From contig NZ_FOQH01000004.1 in assembly GCF_900113695.1 (NCBI RefSeq), positions 372,001-436,000 on the forward strand: a stretch of DNA of 64,000 nt, read 5' to 3'. Positions 53,381 to 63,340 of the stretch are shown here, piece by piece (the stretch's first letter is position 1; the number at the start of each line of letters is the position of its first letter). Position numbers and translations under genes: made by a program. The DNA is from Albimonas pacifica. GTDB taxonomy: Bacteria > Pseudomonadota > Alphaproteobacteria > Rhodobacterales > Rhodobacteraceae. The notes beneath the pieces were generated by a model. That model had not been told where the DNA came from. It worked only from the letters and a program-made list of their open reading frames with translations, and ran no database searches.

Positions 53381-53658
53381 GGGGTGTTCCTGAGAGGCGC
53401 TGACTGCGAATACGCTATTCAGTCATATGAACGCGCCCTTCCGTCAAGATGGTCGCTCGGCGGGGCGTTGGGCGACCCCTCGAATGGCTCTGTCGTCGCC
53501 CTGGCCGAGGCGCCGCGTCGCCTGACGCCACGACCCCCCTTTACGCGCACGTCAACTTCCCCCATATCCCTCGCGACAGGGGCCCTCGCCCCTATATGGT
53601 TTCGAGGACGACGGCGCCGCTGCTGCGCCGGGCCCGCTCGCCTAGGGAGGACGAACGC

Positions 53659-55437
53659 ATGCCCACCTACACTCCGCCGCTCCGCGACATGGAATTCGTG
53701 CTCCACGAGGCGCTGAAGGTGCAGGACCAGCCGGTCGAGGGCTATTCGGAGCTCGACCGCGACTTCACCGCCGCGATCCTCGAGGAAGCCGGCAAGATCG
53801 CGCGCGACGTGCTGGCGCCGCTGAACCTGAGCGGCGACCGGCAGGGCTGCACGCTCGAGAACGGCGTCGTGCGCACGCCCGAGGGCTTCAAGGCCGCCTT
53901 CGACACCCTGCGCGAGGGGGGCTGGACCGGCCTCGACTGCGATCCGGAGTTCGGCGGCCAGGGCATGCCCTACGTGCTCGCCACCGCGGTCGGCGAGATG
54001 CATTGCGCGGCCAACATGGCGCTGATGATGTATCCGGGCCTGACGCATGGCGCCTATTCCGCGATCCACGCCCACGGCTCGGACGAGCAGAAGGCGACCT
54101 ACCTGCCGAAGATGGTGAGCGGCGAGTGGACCGGCACCATGAACCTGACCGAGCCGCATTGCGGCACCGACCTCGGCCTGCTGCGCACCAAGGCGGAGCC
54201 GCAGGACGACGGCAGCTACAAGATCTCCGGCCAGAAGATCTTCATCTCGGCCGGCGAGCATGACATGGCCGACAACATCGTCCACCTGGTGCTGGCCAAG
54301 ATCCCCGGCGGGCCCGAGGGCGTGAAGGGCATCAGCCTCTTCATCGTGCCCAAGTTCATGGTCAACGAGGACGGCTCGCTGGGCGCCCGCAACGGCGTCT
54401 CCTGCGGGAACCTCGAAGAGAAGATGGGCATCCACGGCAACGCCACCTGCGTGATGAACTACGACGAGGCGACCGGCTTCCTCGTGGGCGAGGCGCACAA
54501 GGGCCTGCGGGCGATGTTCACGATGATGAACGAGGCCCGCATCGGCGTCGGCCTGCAGGGACTTTCGCAGGCCGTGGTCGCCTACCAGAACGCCGCCGAG
54601 TACGCCCGCGACCGCATCCAGGGCCGCGCGATCACCGGCGCGGCGGCGCCCGAGAAGGCCGCCGACCCGATCATCGTGCACCCCGACGTGCGCCGGATGC
54701 TGATGGACCAGAAGGCCTTCCTCGAGGGCGGCCGGATGTTCGTCCTGTGGGCCGCCAACCTGATCGACCGTTCGCACCGCGCCGGCGATGCGGAGGCCGA
54801 GGGGCTGGTCTCGCTGCTGACCCCCGTCGTGAAGGGTTTTCTCACGGACAAGGGCTACGCCTGCGCCACCCAGGCCCAGCAGGTCTATGGCGGGCATGGC
54901 TACATCGAGGAATGGGGCATGTCGCAGTTCGTGCGCGACGCCCGCATCGCCATGATCTACGAGGGCGCCAACGGCGTGCAGGCGCTGGACCTCGTGGGCC
55001 GCAAGCTGGCGGCGAACGGCGGCAAGCCGGCGATGGCCTTCTTCGAGATGGTGAAGACCTTCTGCAAGGCCGAGGAAGGCAACGAGGAGCTGAAGAAGGA
55101 CTTCCTCGATCCGCTGAAAGCGGCGTCCAAGGACCTTCAGACGGCGGCGATGTATTTCATGCAGGCCGGCATGAAGAACCCCAACGCGGCGCTGGCCGGC
55201 TCGACCGACTTCATGCACCTCTTCGGCCACGTCTGCCTCGGCTTCGCCTGGGCGCAGATGGCCAAGGCCTCGCATGAGGCGCTGGCGGCGGGGACCTCGG
55301 AGGAGGAGTTCTACCGCAACAAGATCCGCACCGGCCGCTACTACATGAGCCGCCTGCTGCCGGAGACCGCGCTGAACCTCGCCCGCATCCAGTCCGGCCC
55401 CGAGCCGGTGATGGACCTCGCCGCCGAGGCGTTCTGA
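53659..55437 (+). CDS. Acyl-CoA dehydrogenase with C-terminal extension (DmdC-like)
   Basis: FAD enzyme introducing a trans-2 double bond in an acyl-CoA. The 592-residue product is longer than ordinary acyl-CoA dehydrogenases (about 380). It has the extra C-terminal domain and the [18 protein letters not shown] motif seen in 3-methylmercaptopropionyl-CoA dehydrogenase (DmdC) and related FadE-type enzymes. The start at 53659 has GGGAGG 8 nt upstream. As the first gene of a beta-oxidation operon, it may serve long-chain fatty acids rather than DMSP breakdown. The substrate cannot be fixed by sequence reading, and no dmdA, dmdB or dmdD is nearby. Confidence 0.9.
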   Translation: MPTYTPPLRDMEFVLHEALKVQDQPVEGYSELDRDFTAAILEEAGKIARDVLAPLNLSGDRQGCTLENGVVRTPEGFKAAFDTLREGGWTGLDCDPEFGGQGMPYVLATAVGEMHCAANMALMMYPGLTHGAYSAIHAHGSDEQKATYLPKMVSGEWTGTMNLTEPHCGTDLGLLRTKAEPQDDGSYKISGQKIFISAGEHDMADNIVHLVLAKIPGGPEGVKGISLFIVPKFMVNEDGSLGARNGVSCGNLEEKMGIHGNATCVMNYDEATGFLVGEAHKGLRAMFTMMNEARIGVGLQGLSQAVVAYQNAAEYARDRIQGRAITGAAAPEKAADPIIVHPDVRRMLMDQKAFLEGGRMFVLWAANLIDRSHRAGDAEAEGLVSLLTPVVKGFLTDKGYACATQAQQVYGGHGYIEEWGMSQFVRDARIAMIYEGANGVQALDLVGRKLAANGGKPAMAFFEMVKTFCKAEEGNEELKKDFLDPLKAASKDLQTAAMYFMQAGMKNPNAALAGSTDFMHLFGHVCLGFAWAQMAKASHEALAAGTSEEEFYRNKIRTGRYYMSRLLPETALNLARIQSGPEPVMDLAAEAF

Positions 55438-55461
55438 GGCGAAACGCCCGCCCCAAGGGCG

Positions 55462-55523
55462 CCCCGGACTTGATCCGGGGCCTCTCGCGGCCGGCCCCAG
55501 GAGGCCCCGGATCAGGTCCGGGG
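55462..55523. repeat. Inverted pair of extragenic palindromes (copies 2 and 3)
   Basis: Copy 2 at 55462-55480 (CCCCGGA-CTTGA-TCCGGGG then CCTC) and copy 3 at 55505-55523 in the opposite orientation, 24 bp apart. They form a head-to-head pair like a bacterial interspersed mosaic element. Copy 1 lies at 33589-33607. The remaining gap to the next gene (to 55664) holds no gene. Confidence 0.8.
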
Positions 55524-55664
55524 CCCGCCCGGCGCGATCCGCGCCAGACCCTCCCGGCCGAGGGCGCTTGACGCGAACCGCCCCCGGCCCAAGCATCCCC
55601 GCGCCCCGACCCGGACCTGACGGCCGGTCGGCAACGACGATGCGGGACGATTAGGGAGACCCGA

Positions 55665-56819
55665 ATGACCGCCCCCATGCTGAAATCCGCCTGGATGACC
55701 GAAGAGCACGAGATGCTCGAGGACATGACCGAGCGCTATGCCGCCGACCGGTGGACCCCCAACCTCGCCCGCTGGCGCGAGCAGGGGATGATCGACCGCA
55801 AGGCCTGGAACGAGGCCGGCGAGGCCGGGCTGCTGCTCGCCTCGATCCCCGAGGAATACGGCGGCGCCGGCGGCGACTTCGGGCATGAGGCGGTGATCCA
55901 CATGGTCGCCGCGAAGCGCAATTTCGCGAGCTGGGGCATCGGCGTGCACTCGGCCATCGTCGCCCACTACATCCTCTCCTACGGGTCCGAGGAGCAGAAG
56001 GCGAAGTGGCTGCCGAAGATGGCCACCGGCGAGATGGTCGCCGCCATCGGCATGACCGAGCCGGGCACGGGCTCGGACCTCCAGCGCATCCGCACCCGGG
56101 CCGACAAGGACGGCAACGGCTACAGGATCAACGGCTCCAAGACCTTCATCACCAACGGTCAGCACGCCGACCTGATCCTGCTGGCCTGCAAGACCGACGT
56201 GACCCAGGGCGCCAAGGGCGTCTCGCTGATCGTGGTGGAGACGGAAGGCGCCGAGGGCTTCCGCCGCGGCCGCAACCTCGACAAGGCCGGGATGCACGCC
56301 GCGGACACCTCGGAGCTGTTCTTCGACGACGTCTCCGTGCCGCCCGAGAACCTCCTCGGCGGGCAGGAGGGCCGCGGCTTCTACCAGATGATGGAGCAGC
56401 TCCCGCAGGAGCGTCTGTCGATCGGCGCCACCGCCATCGGCGCCATCGAGGGCGCGGTCGAGCTCGCCATCGCCTACGCCAAGGAGCGCGAGGCCTTCGG
56501 CCGTCCGATCATCAAGAACCAGGCGCTCGCCCACAAGCTGGCCGAGTGCAAGACCGAAGCGGTCGTCGCCCGCGCCTTCTTCGACAGCTGCACGGTCGCG
56601 CATCTGAACGGCGCCCTCACCGTCGAGACGGCGGCGATGCAGAAATACTGGCTGACCGACCTGCAGGGGAAGGTGATCGACGCCTGCCAGCAGGTCTTCG
56701 GCGGCTACGGCTACATGATGGAATATCCCATCGCCGAGATGTGGCAGGACGCCCGCGTCCAGCGGATCTACGGCGGCACCAACGAAATCATGAAGGAGCT
56801 GATCTCGCGGTCCCTCTAA
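55665..56819 (+). CDS. Acyl-CoA dehydrogenase
   Basis: Product of 384 residues, standard length. Motifs: [50 protein letters not shown] (FAD/substrate loop), [18 protein letters not shown], and catalytic Glu in [14 protein letters not shown]. It is probably a long- or medium-chain acyl-CoA or isovaleryl-type dehydrogenase. The chain-length preference is unclear. GGGAG about 7 nt upstream of the ATG. Second dehydrogenase of the operon. Confidence 0.93.
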   Translation: MTAPMLKSAWMTEEHEMLEDMTERYAADRWTPNLARWREQGMIDRKAWNEAGEAGLLLASIPEEYGGAGGDFGHEAVIHMVAAKRNFASWGIGVHSAIVAHYILSYGSEEQKAKWLPKMATGEMVAAIGMTEPGTGSDLQRIRTRADKDGNGYRINGSKTFITNGQHADLILLACKTDVTQGAKGVSLIVVETEGAEGFRRGRNLDKAGMHAADTSELFFDDVSVPPENLLGGQEGRGFYQMMEQLPQERLSIGATAIGAIEGAVELAIAYAKEREAFGRPIIKNQALAHKLAECKTEAVVARAFFDSCTVAHLNGALTVETAAMQKYWLTDLQGKVIDACQQVFGGYGYMMEYPIAEMWQDARVQRIYGGTNEIMKELISRSL

Positions 56820-56843
56820 GGTTCCGCGCACGCCCCTTCGCGA

Positions 56844-56862
56844 CCCCCGGGCCAACCGGGGG
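56844..56862 (+). terminator. Intercistronic hairpin after the second acyl-CoA dehydrogenase
   Basis: A 7-bp stem CCCCCGG/CCGGGGG with a 5-nt loop in the 70-bp gap before the GST gene. There is no T-tract; it is more likely an RNA processing or attenuation element than a full stop. Confidence 0.35.
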
Positions 56863-56889
56863 CGCCCCCCCTCAGGAAGGAATTCGCAG

Positions 56890-57516
56890 ATGCCCGCCTA
56901 CAAGCTCACCTGCTTCGGCCAGTCCGGCAACGCCTTCAAGCCCGCCCTCTACTTCGCCCTCTCGGGGACCGAGTGGGAGCCGGCCTGGATCAACTTCTTC
57001 AAGGGCGAGCACAAGGACGCCGCCTACACCTCGAAGAACGACCAGGCCCAGGTGCCGATCCTGGAGCATGGCGACGTCACCATCGCCCAGTCCGCGGTGA
57101 TCCTCGACTATCTCGTCGGCCAGATCGGCCAGTTCGGCTGGTCCTCGGAAGAGGAGCGCCGCGAGATCTGGAAGTGGGTGATGTGGGACAACTACTCCTT
57201 CACCTCGATGTTCGCCCCCTACCGGTTCTTCGCGAACTTCGTGCCGGAGGAGAAGCGCGACCCCGGCGCCATGGCCTTCATGGACATGCGCATGAAGAAC
57301 GCGCTCAAGACCCTGGAATCGCACATGCAGGGCCGCGAGTGGGTGGCGCTGGACCGGCCCACGATCGCCGACATCTCCATCGCCGGCTACTGCTACTACG
57401 GCGACGAGGTGCCCTTCGACTTCGCCGACTACCCGGCGATCTCCGCCTGGAAGGACCGGCTCGCGGCCCTTCCCGGCTTCGTTCCCCCTTACGAGCTGAT
57501 GCCGACCTCGGCCTGA
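56890..57516 (+). CDS. Glutathione S-transferase family protein
   Basis: Product of 208 residues with a thioredoxin-like N-terminal domain (YKLTCFGQSGNAFKPALYFA, then QAQVPILEHGDVTIAQSAVI) and an all-helical C-terminal domain containing RPTIADISIAGYCYY. The usual Ser/Cys at the N-terminal active site corresponds to SGNAFK. It is embedded in a beta-oxidation operon of Rhodobacterales type, and its role there is unknown. GGAAGG precedes the ATG. Confidence 0.9.
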   Translation: MPAYKLTCFGQSGNAFKPALYFALSGTEWEPAWINFFKGEHKDAAYTSKNDQAQVPILEHGDVTIAQSAVILDYLVGQIGQFGWSSEEERREIWKWVMWDNYSFTSMFAPYRFFANFVPEEKRDPGAMAFMDMRMKNALKTLESHMQGREWVALDRPTIADISIAGYCYYGDEVPFDFADYPAISAWKDRLAALPGFVPPYELMPTSA

Positions 57517-57522
57517 GGCTCC

Positions 57523-57548
57523 GGGCCGCGCGCCCGGGCGCGCGGCCC
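57523..57548. terminator. 26-bp perfect palindrome between GST and thiolase genes
   Basis: Fully self-complementary GC-only sequence centred at 57535/57536, 6 bp after the GST stop. As RNA it gives a stem of about 11 bp with a tiny loop. There is no T-tract. It is probably an intra-operon attenuator or RNA-stability element. Confidence 0.45.
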
Positions 57549-57596
57549 CGCTCCACCCCCCCTCAAGCGGACGACAGGCCGCGAAAGGACCCCACG

Positions 57597-58808
57597 ATGA
57601 CCGAAGCCTACATCTACGACGCCGTGCGCACCCCCCGAGGCAAGGGCCGCAAGGACGGGGCGCTGCACGAGGTGACCTCGGTGCGTCTCTCGGCCGAGAC
57701 GCTCAACGAGCTCAAGCGCCGCAACGACCTCGACACGACGCTGGTCGAGGACGTGATCTGGGGCAACGTCACCCAGGTGATGGAGCAGGGCGCCTGCCTC
57801 GCCCGCTCCGCGGTCCTCTACGCGGGCTGGGACGAGCGGACGCCCGGCCTCGCCATCAACCGCTTCTGCGCGAGCGGGATGGAGGCGGTGAATCTCGCCG
57901 CCAACCAGGTGAAGGGCGGCGCGGGGGACCTCTACGTGGCCGGCGGGGTCGAGATGATGTCGCGCGTGCCGATGGGCTCCGACGGCGCGGCGATCGCCGC
58001 CGACCCGACGCTGGCGATGCAGTCCTACTTCGTGCCCCAGGGCATCGGCGCGGACATCATCGCCACGAAATACGGCTTCTCGCGCGACGACGTCGACGCC
58101 TATGCGGTCGAGTCCCAGAAGCGCGCCGCCCAGGCGATGGCCGAGGGCCGCTTCGACCGCTCGGTGATGACGGTGCGCGACCAGAACGGTCTGCCGATCC
58201 TCGAGAAGGACGAATACCCCCGCCCCGGCACCGACATGCAGTCGCTGGGCGCCCTGCGCGCGGCCTTCGAGGCGATGGGCACGATGATGCCCGGCTTCGA
58301 CAACGTGGCGAAGCTGAAATACCCCGAGCTGGAGCGCATCGACCACGTCCACCACGCCGGCAACTCCTCGGGCATCGTGGACGGCGCGACGGCCGTCCTG
58401 ATCGGCTCGAAGGAGGCCGGCGAGATGCTGGGGCTGAAGCCGCGCGCCAAGATCCGCACGGCGGTGAAGGTCGGCTCCGATCCCACCATCATGCTCACCG
58501 GCCCGGTGCCGGCGACCGAGAAGGCGCTGAAGGCGGCGGGGATGTCGATCTCCGACATCGACCTGTTCGAGGTGAACGAGGCCTTCGCCTCGGTCGTTCT
58601 GCGCTTCATGCAGGCCTTCGACGTCGATCATTCCAAGGTCAACGTCAACGGCGGCGCCATCGCACTGGGCCACCCGCTGGGCGCCACCGGGGCGATGATC
58701 ATCGGCACCGCGCTCGACGAGCTGGAGCGCACCGGCCAGGGCACGGCGCTCGCCACCCTCTGCGTCGCCTCGGGCATGGGCGCCGCGACGATCATCGAGC
58801 GGGTCTGA
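57597..58808 (+). CDS. fadA: Acetyl-CoA C-acyltransferase (thiolase, FadA-type)
   Basis: Last step of beta-oxidation: thiolytic release of acetyl-CoA from 3-ketoacyl-CoA. The 403-residue product has the nucleophilic Cys in [14 protein letters not shown], His in [15 protein letters not shown], and the second Cys in [10 protein letters not shown]. The N-terminal [20 protein letters not shown] is typical of the FadA/FadI type with a FadJ/FadB partner downstream. The stop overlaps the cupin start by one base. Confidence 0.93.
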   Translation: MTEAYIYDAVRTPRGKGRKDGALHEVTSVRLSAETLNELKRRNDLDTTLVEDVIWGNVTQVMEQGACLARSAVLYAGWDERTPGLAINRFCASGMEAVNLAANQVKGGAGDLYVAGGVEMMSRVPMGSDGAAIAADPTLAMQSYFVPQGIGADIIATKYGFSRDDVDAYAVESQKRAAQAMAEGRFDRSVMTVRDQNGLPILEKDEYPRPGTDMQSLGALRAAFEAMGTMMPGFDNVAKLKYPELERIDHVHHAGNSSGIVDGATAVLIGSKEAGEMLGLKPRAKIRTAVKVGSDPTIMLTGPVPATEKALKAAGMSISDIDLFEVNEAFASVVLRFMQAFDVDHSKVNVNGGAIALGHPLGATGAMIIGTALDELERTGQGTALATLCVASGMGAATIIERV

Positions 58809-59284
58809 TGCCGAAGGTCGACCTCTCCGCCATCCCCGAGCGCATCGGCTCGGACTACCCCCCGCCGCATGACGTCGAGGTGGGAACCCGCCGGCAGCGC
58901 GCCGTGGGCGTGGCGGGCGGTCTGACCCAGTTCGGGGTCCAGCACGTGACGCTGCCGCCCGGCGCCCTCTCCTCGCTGCGTCACTGGCACGAGGAGCAGG
59001 ACGAGTTCGCCGTGGTGCTCAGCGGTCATCCGACCCTGATCGAGGACGACGGCGAGACCCAGCTCGCCCCCGGCGACTGCCTCTGCTGGCCCAAGGGCCG
59101 GGAGAACGGCCACCACCTGATCAACCGCACCGACGCACCCGTGGTGTTCGTCGCGGTCGGCACGCGCACCCCCACCGAGGTCTGCTGGTACTCCGACCAC
59201 GACCTCGTGGTGCGCGACGTCGCGGACGTCGGCGACTTCACCCGAAAGGACGGCCGCCCGCTGGGCGCGCCCGAGGGAGACTGA
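58808..59284 (+). CDS. Cupin-domain protein
   Basis: Product of 158 residues with one cupin barrel. Motif 1 is [17 protein letters not shown] (His, His, Glu) and motif 2 contains [18 protein letters not shown] (His). Conserved metal ligands are present. It is coupled to the thiolase gene by TGATG and followed 2 bp later by fadJ, so it belongs to the beta-oxidation operon, but its enzymatic role is unknown. Confidence 0.88.
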   Translation: MPKVDLSAIPERIGSDYPPPHDVEVGTRRQRAVGVAGGLTQFGVQHVTLPPGALSSLRHWHEEQDEFAVVLSGHPTLIEDDGETQLAPGDCLCWPKGRENGHHLINRTDAPVVFVAVGTRTPTEVCWYSDHDLVVRDVADVGDFTRKDGRPLGAPEGD

Positions 59285-59286
59285 GA

Positions 59287-61497
59287 ATGACCGAGATCTT
59301 CCACTACTCCGTCGACGCCGACGGCGTCGCCACCATCGCCTGGGACCTGCCGGGCCGCTCGATGAACGTGATGACGCTCGAGGGGCTGGCTGAGCTCGAC
59401 GCCTGCATCGACAAGGCGCTGGGGGACGAGGCGGTGAAGGGCATCGTCCTGACCTCCGCCAAGGCCGATTTCGCGGGGGGGATGGACCTCAACATCCTCG
59501 CCGGGATGAAGGCGAGCGCCGGGGACGATCCCGCCAAGGGGCTGTTCGAGGGCGTGATGCAGATGCACGCGCTCCTGCGCAAGCTGGAGCGGGCGGGCAT
59601 GGACCCCAAGACCAACAAGGGCGGCAAGCCCGTGGCCTGGGCCTGCCCGGGCACGGCGGCCGGCATCGGGCTGGAGCTGGGCCTCGCCTGCCACCGCCGC
59701 TTCGTGGCGGACAATCCCAAGGCCAAGATCGGCCTGCCGGAGATCATGGTCGGCATCTTCCCCGGCGCCGGCGGCGCCACCCGCGTCTCGCGGATGCTGG
59801 GCGCCATGGCCTCGGCCCCCTTCCTGCTGGAAGGCAAGATGATGGCCCCCGCCAAGGTGAAGGCCGCGGGCCTGGTGGACGAGGTCGTCCCGGCCGACGA
59901 GCTGCAGGCCGCCGCCAAGGCCTGGGTGCTGTCCGCCAAGGACGCCGACATCGTGAAACCCTGGGACGCCAAGGGCTGGAAGATGCCCGGCGGCGCGCCC
60001 TATTCCCCGCAGGGGTTCGAGACCTTCGTGGGCGCCTCTGCGATGATCAACGGCAAGACGCAGGGGGCCTATCCCGCCCCCAAGGCGCTGCTCGCCGCGA
60101 TCTATGAAGGCGCGATGGTCGACTTCGACACCGCCCTGCGGATCGAGGCCCGCTGGTTCACCCACATCCTGATGAACCCGTCCTCGGGGGCGATGATCCG
60201 CTCCCTCTTCCTCAACAAGGAGGCGCTGGAGAAGGGCGCCAACCGCCCGGACCAGCCGGACGCGCGGGTGAAGAAGCTCGGCATTCTCGGCGGCGGCGGC
60301 TTCATGGGGGCCGGCATCGGCTACGTCTCGGCCATGGCGGGGATCGAGGTCGTGCTGATCGACCGCGACGACGCCTCGGCCGCCAAGGGGGTCGAGTTCA
60401 TCACCGGCCTGCTGGACGACAGCCTGAAGAAGAAGCGCATCGCCGAGGACAAGAAGGCCGCGATCCTGGGCCAGGTCACCGCCACCGGCGACTACGCCGC
60501 GCTGAAGGGCTGCGACCTGGTGATCGAGGCGGTGTTCGAGGACCCGGGCGTCAAGAAGACCGTCACCGAGGCGGCCCAACAGCACCTCGGCGAAGGCGCG
60601 ATCTTCGCCTCCAACACCTCGACCCTGCCGATCACGGGGCTGGCCGAGAACTACAAGGATCCCGAGACCTTCATCGGCATCCACTTCTTCTCGCCCGTCC
60701 ACAAGATGATGCTGGTGGAGATCATCAAGGGCAGGAAGACCGGCGACGCGGCCGTGGCCAAGGCGCTCGATTTCGTGCGCCAGATCCGCAAGACCCCGAT
60801 CGTGGTCAACGACGCCCGCTTCTTCTACGCCAACCGCTGCATCATCCCCTATTTCAACGAGGGCGCGCGGATGGTGACCGAGGGCGTGACCCCCGCCCTG
60901 ATCGAGAACGCCGCCAAGCAGCTCGGCATGCCGCTGGGCCCGCTGCAGCTGGTGGACGAGACCGCGCTCGACCTCGGCCAGAAGATCGCCAAGGCGACCA
61001 AGGCGGCGATGGGCGACGCCTATCCCGACAGCCCCTCCGACGACCTGATCGACTGGATGGTCGAGCAGGGGCGCCTGGGCCGCAAGGCCATGGCCGGCTT
61101 CTACGCCTATGACGAGAAGGGCAAGCGCCAGGGCCTGTGGGAGGGTCTAGCCGGCAAATACCCGCTGGCCGACGACCAGCCCGAGTTCGCCGAGGTCCAG
61201 CACCGCCTGGCCTTCGCCCAGGTGCTCGAGGCCGTGCGCGCGCTGGAGGAAGGCGTGCTGATGGACATCCGCGAGGGCGACGTGGGCGCGATCCTCGGCT
61301 GGGGCTTCATGCCCTGGTCGGGGGGCCCGTTCTCCTGGCTCGACATCCTCGGCGCCGGCAAGGCGGTGGAGATCTGCGACGCCCTGACCGCGAAGCATGG
61401 CGAGCGCTTCACCACCCCCGCGCTGCTGCGCGAGATGGCGCAGAAGGGCGAGACCTTCTACGGCCGCTTCGGGCCCGAGGCGAAGGCCGCCGCCTGA
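59287..61497 (+). CDS. fadJ: Fatty-acid oxidation multifunctional protein: enoyl-CoA hydratase / 3-hydroxyacyl-CoA dehydrogenase
   Basis: Product of 736 residues. The N-terminal crotonase domain (about 1-290) has the oxyanion-hole strand DFAGGMDLN and [20 protein letters not shown]. The NAD-binding domain starts at about 333 ([20 protein letters not shown]), with SNTSTLPI and [18 protein letters not shown]-terminal 3-hydroxyacyl-CoA dehydrogenase repeats follow. The architecture and the separate thiolase gene are those of FadJ/FadB alpha subunits. Confidence 0.95.
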   Translation: MTEIFHYSVDADGVATIAWDLPGRSMNVMTLEGLAELDACIDKALGDEAVKGIVLTSAKADFAGGMDLNILAGMKASAGDDPAKGLFEGVMQMHALLRKLERAGMDPKTNKGGKPVAWACPGTAAGIGLELGLACHRRFVADNPKAKIGLPEIMVGIFPGAGGATRVSRMLGAMASAPFLLEGKMMAPAKVKAAGLVDEVVPADELQAAAKAWVLSAKDADIVKPWDAKGWKMPGGAPYSPQGFETFVGASAMINGKTQGAYPAPKALLAAIYEGAMVDFDTALRIEARWFTHILMNPSSGAMIRSLFLNKEALEKGANRPDQPDARVKKLGILGGGGFMGAGIGYVSAMAGIEVVLIDRDDASAAKGVEFITGLLDDSLKKKRIAEDKKAAILGQVTATGDYAALKGCDLVIEAVFEDPGVKKTVTEAAQQHLGEGAIFASNTSTLPITGLAENYKDPETFIGIHFFSPVHKMMLVEIIKGRKTGDAAVAKALDFVRQIRKTPIVVNDARFFYANRCIIPYFNEGARMVTEGVTPALIENAAKQLGMPLGPLQLVDETALDLGQKIAKATKAAMGDAYPDSPSDDLIDWMVEQGRLGRKAMAGFYAYDEKGKRQGLWEGLAGKYPLADDQPEFAEVQHRLAFAQVLEAVRALEEGVLMDIREGDVGAILGWGFMPWSGGPFSWLDILGAGKAVEICDALTAKHGERFTTPALLREMAQKGETFYGRFGPEAKAAA

Positions 61498-61508
61498 CCG
61501 TGCGGCCC

Positions 61509-61531
61509 GCGCCCCCCGGTCCGGGGGGCGC
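61509..61531 (+). terminator. Hairpin after fadJ
   Basis: Inverted repeat of 11 bp (61509-61519 with 61521-61531), 11 bp downstream of the fadJ stop. There is no T-tract. It is the likely operon end. Confidence 0.5.
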
Positions 61532-61681
61532 GGCGGCTCACGCGACGCTCGCATTCGGGCGCCGCGATTGTTCCCCGGGGGGCCGCGGAATCGCCCTGAT
61601 CGCCGCCTACCTCGACGCTGCGCGGCGACGTGCGCGAAAGCGACGTTTGGCGGCGCGCCCGAAACGGTTTATCAGGACGAC

Positions 61682-62296
61682 ATGACCCGACGCCCGATCG
61701 CAGCCCTCGCCGCCCTGGCGCTCTCCGCCGCCGCCCTGTTCGCGTCCGACGCGCAGGCGCAGAGCGGTCGCGACCTTGCGCGAATCTCCACCTATCTCAA
61801 CGCCTTGAAGACCGCCGAGGGCACGTTCGTGCAGATCGCGCCGAACGGCGAGACCTCGGACGGGCAGTTCTTCATCTCGCGTCCCGGCAAGATCCGTTTC
61901 GAGTATACGCCCCCCAACCCCGCCCTGGTGATGTCCGACGGCGTGTGGGTGGTGGTGTTCGACATGCGCGACTGCTCCAAGCAGACCGCGCCCCTGTCCT
62001 CGACGCCGCTGAACATGCTGCTGCAGGAGAACGTGGACCTGCGCGCGAACGGGGCCGTCACCTCGGTCGACGACCGTCCCGGGCAGCTCCGGGTCACGGC
62101 GCAGAACCCGGACGATCCGGGCTCGGGCTCGATCACCCTGATCTTCAACGACAATCCGCTGGAGCTTCGCCAGTGGATCATCACCGACGCCGAGGGCTCG
62201 CAGACCACGGTCGCGCTGTCCGAGGTGCGGCGGGGCGTGGACATCCCGGTCCACAAGTTCCTGCCCGCCCGCGTCGAGTGCGATCCTCGTCGCTGA
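61682..62296 (+). CDS. LolA-like outer-membrane lipoprotein carrier
   Basis: Product of 204 residues: Sec signal peptide (about 1-26, cleavage after AQA), then a LolA-type half-barrel with ISTYLNALKTAEGTFVQIAP, DGQFFISRPGKIRFEYTPPN, and LIFNDNPLELRQWIITDAEG. It shuttles lipoproteins through the periplasm. LolA identity is supported by the order of strands but sequence is diverged, as in most alphaproteobacteria. The start at 61682 fits the signal peptide. It is convergent with xthA. Confidence 0.86.
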   Translation: MTRRPIAALAALALSAAALFASDAQAQSGRDLARISTYLNALKTAEGTFVQIAPNGETSDGQFFISRPGKIRFEYTPPNPALVMSDGVWVVVFDMRDCSKQTAPLSSTPLNMLLQENVDLRANGAVTSVDDRPGQLRVTAQNPDDPGSGSITLIFNDNPLELRQWIITDAEGSQTTVALSEVRRGVDIPVHKFLPARVECDPRR

Positions 62297-62309
62297 GATC
62301 GCCTGCGTC

Positions 62310-62331
62310 GGCCCCGGGTCGCCCCGGGGCC
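62310..62331. terminator. Hairpin between convergent lolA-like and xthA genes
   Basis: A 9-bp perfect stem GGCCCCGGG with its complement (62310-62318, 62323-62331) and a 4-nt loop in the 42-bp gap. It is bidirectional, with no T-tract. Confidence 0.6.
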
Positions 62332-62338
62332 TGACCGC

Positions 62339-63115
62339 TCAGCCCAGCGTGGCGAAGACCGGCGCGTGGTCGGAGGGCTGTTCCCAGCCCCGCGCCGCGC
62401 GCAGCACCCGGGCGCCGTGGATCTTCAGGTCCGGCGTGGTCCAGACGTGGTCCAGCCGGCGGCCCTTGTCGGCGGCGTCCCAGTCCTTGGCGCGGTAGCT
62501 CCACCAGGAATAGAGCAGCCCCTCGGGGATCACCTCGCGCACCGCGTCGACCCAGCCGCCGGCGGCCTGCGCGGCGTTGAGCTTCTCGGTCTCCACCGGC
62601 GTGTGCGAGACGATCTTCAGAAGCTGCTTGTGGTTCCACACGTCGTCTTCGCGCGGCGCGATGTTGAGGTCGCCGACCAGCACCGCGGGCCCGTCGTGGG
62701 AGCGGAAGCACGCGGCCATTTCGTCCACGAAATCAAGCTTGTGGGCGAACTTGGGATTCGTCTCGACATTCGGCTCGTCGCCGCCCGCGGGGACGTAGAG
62801 GTTGTGGATCTGGGTGCCGTCCGGGAGCTTCGCGGTGACGTGGCGGCTGTCGCCCTTCAGGCAGAAGTCGCGATGCTCGACCGGCGTCAGCGGCAGGCGC
62901 GAGAGGATCGCGACGCCGTTGTAGCCCTTGTCGCCGCGCACCGCGAGATGCTCCCACCCCAGCTCGGCGAAGGTCTCCAGCGGGAACTTCTCGGCCGGGC
63001 ACTTGGTCTCCTGCAGGCACAGGACGTCGGGGGCCTCCTCCTCCAGCAGGCGGCGCACGATGGGGGCGCGCAGGCGGACGGAGTTGATGTTCCAGGTGCA
63101 GATCGTGAAGGGCAT
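62339..63115 (-). CDS. xthA: Exodeoxyribonuclease III
   Basis: AP endonuclease and 3'-5' exonuclease of base-excision repair. The 258-residue product begins MPFTICTWNINSVRLRAPIV. It contains the metal Glu in CLQETKCP, LYVPAGGDEPN, the catalytic Asp-Asn in VGDLNIAPREDDVW, and the terminal SDHAPVFATLG. The start at 63115 is the only one that places the first beta strand correctly. Confidence 0.95.
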   Translation of the reverse strand: MPFTICTWNINSVRLRAPIVRRLLEEEAPDVLCLQETKCPAEKFPLETFAELGWEHLAVRGDKGYNGVAILSRLPLTPVEHRDFCLKGDSRHVTAKLPDGTQIHNLYVPAGGDEPNVETNPKFAHKLDFVDEMAACFRSHDGPAVLVGDLNIAPREDDVWNHKQLLKIVSHTPVETEKLNAAQAAGGWVDAVREVIPEGLLYSWWSYRAKDWDAADKGRRLDHVWTTPDLKIHGARVLRAARGWEQPSDHAPVFATLG

Positions 63116-63199
63116 GGGAAGCTCCGGGCGCGGACGGGAGCCGCACCATGAAGCCCGCGCCGGGCGGCTGCAACCCGAAGCCTGACCCCCGAAATACGA

Positions 63200-63229
63200 G
63201 CGCCCGGCGGGAGGGGTTCCGCCGGGCGC
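63200..63229 (-). terminator. Terminator-like hairpin downstream of the response-regulator gene
   Basis: Stem of 11 perfect pairs plus a G-U and an A-U (63200-63212 with 63217-63229) and a GGGG loop. On the minus strand it is followed by TCGTATTTC. It is a near-twin of the hairpin at 39799-39826 (same stem and loop), 111 bp past the response-regulator stop. The rest of 63116-63340 holds no gene. Confidence 0.65.
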
Positions 63230-63340
63230 CACCTTGTTCCAAGACCTCCGCCGCGAGGGGTGACGGCGATCGCCGGAGCGATGCGGGCCTTCCAAGGTTC
63301 AACACTAGATGGGAACCCGGGGACGCCGTTCAAGACGCCC

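Noticed and set aside
53659-55437. Dedicated DMSP demethylation operon (dmdC)
   Set aside because: No dmdA, dmdB or dmdD nearby; the operon is a general beta-oxidation set, so only a DmdC-like label is used.
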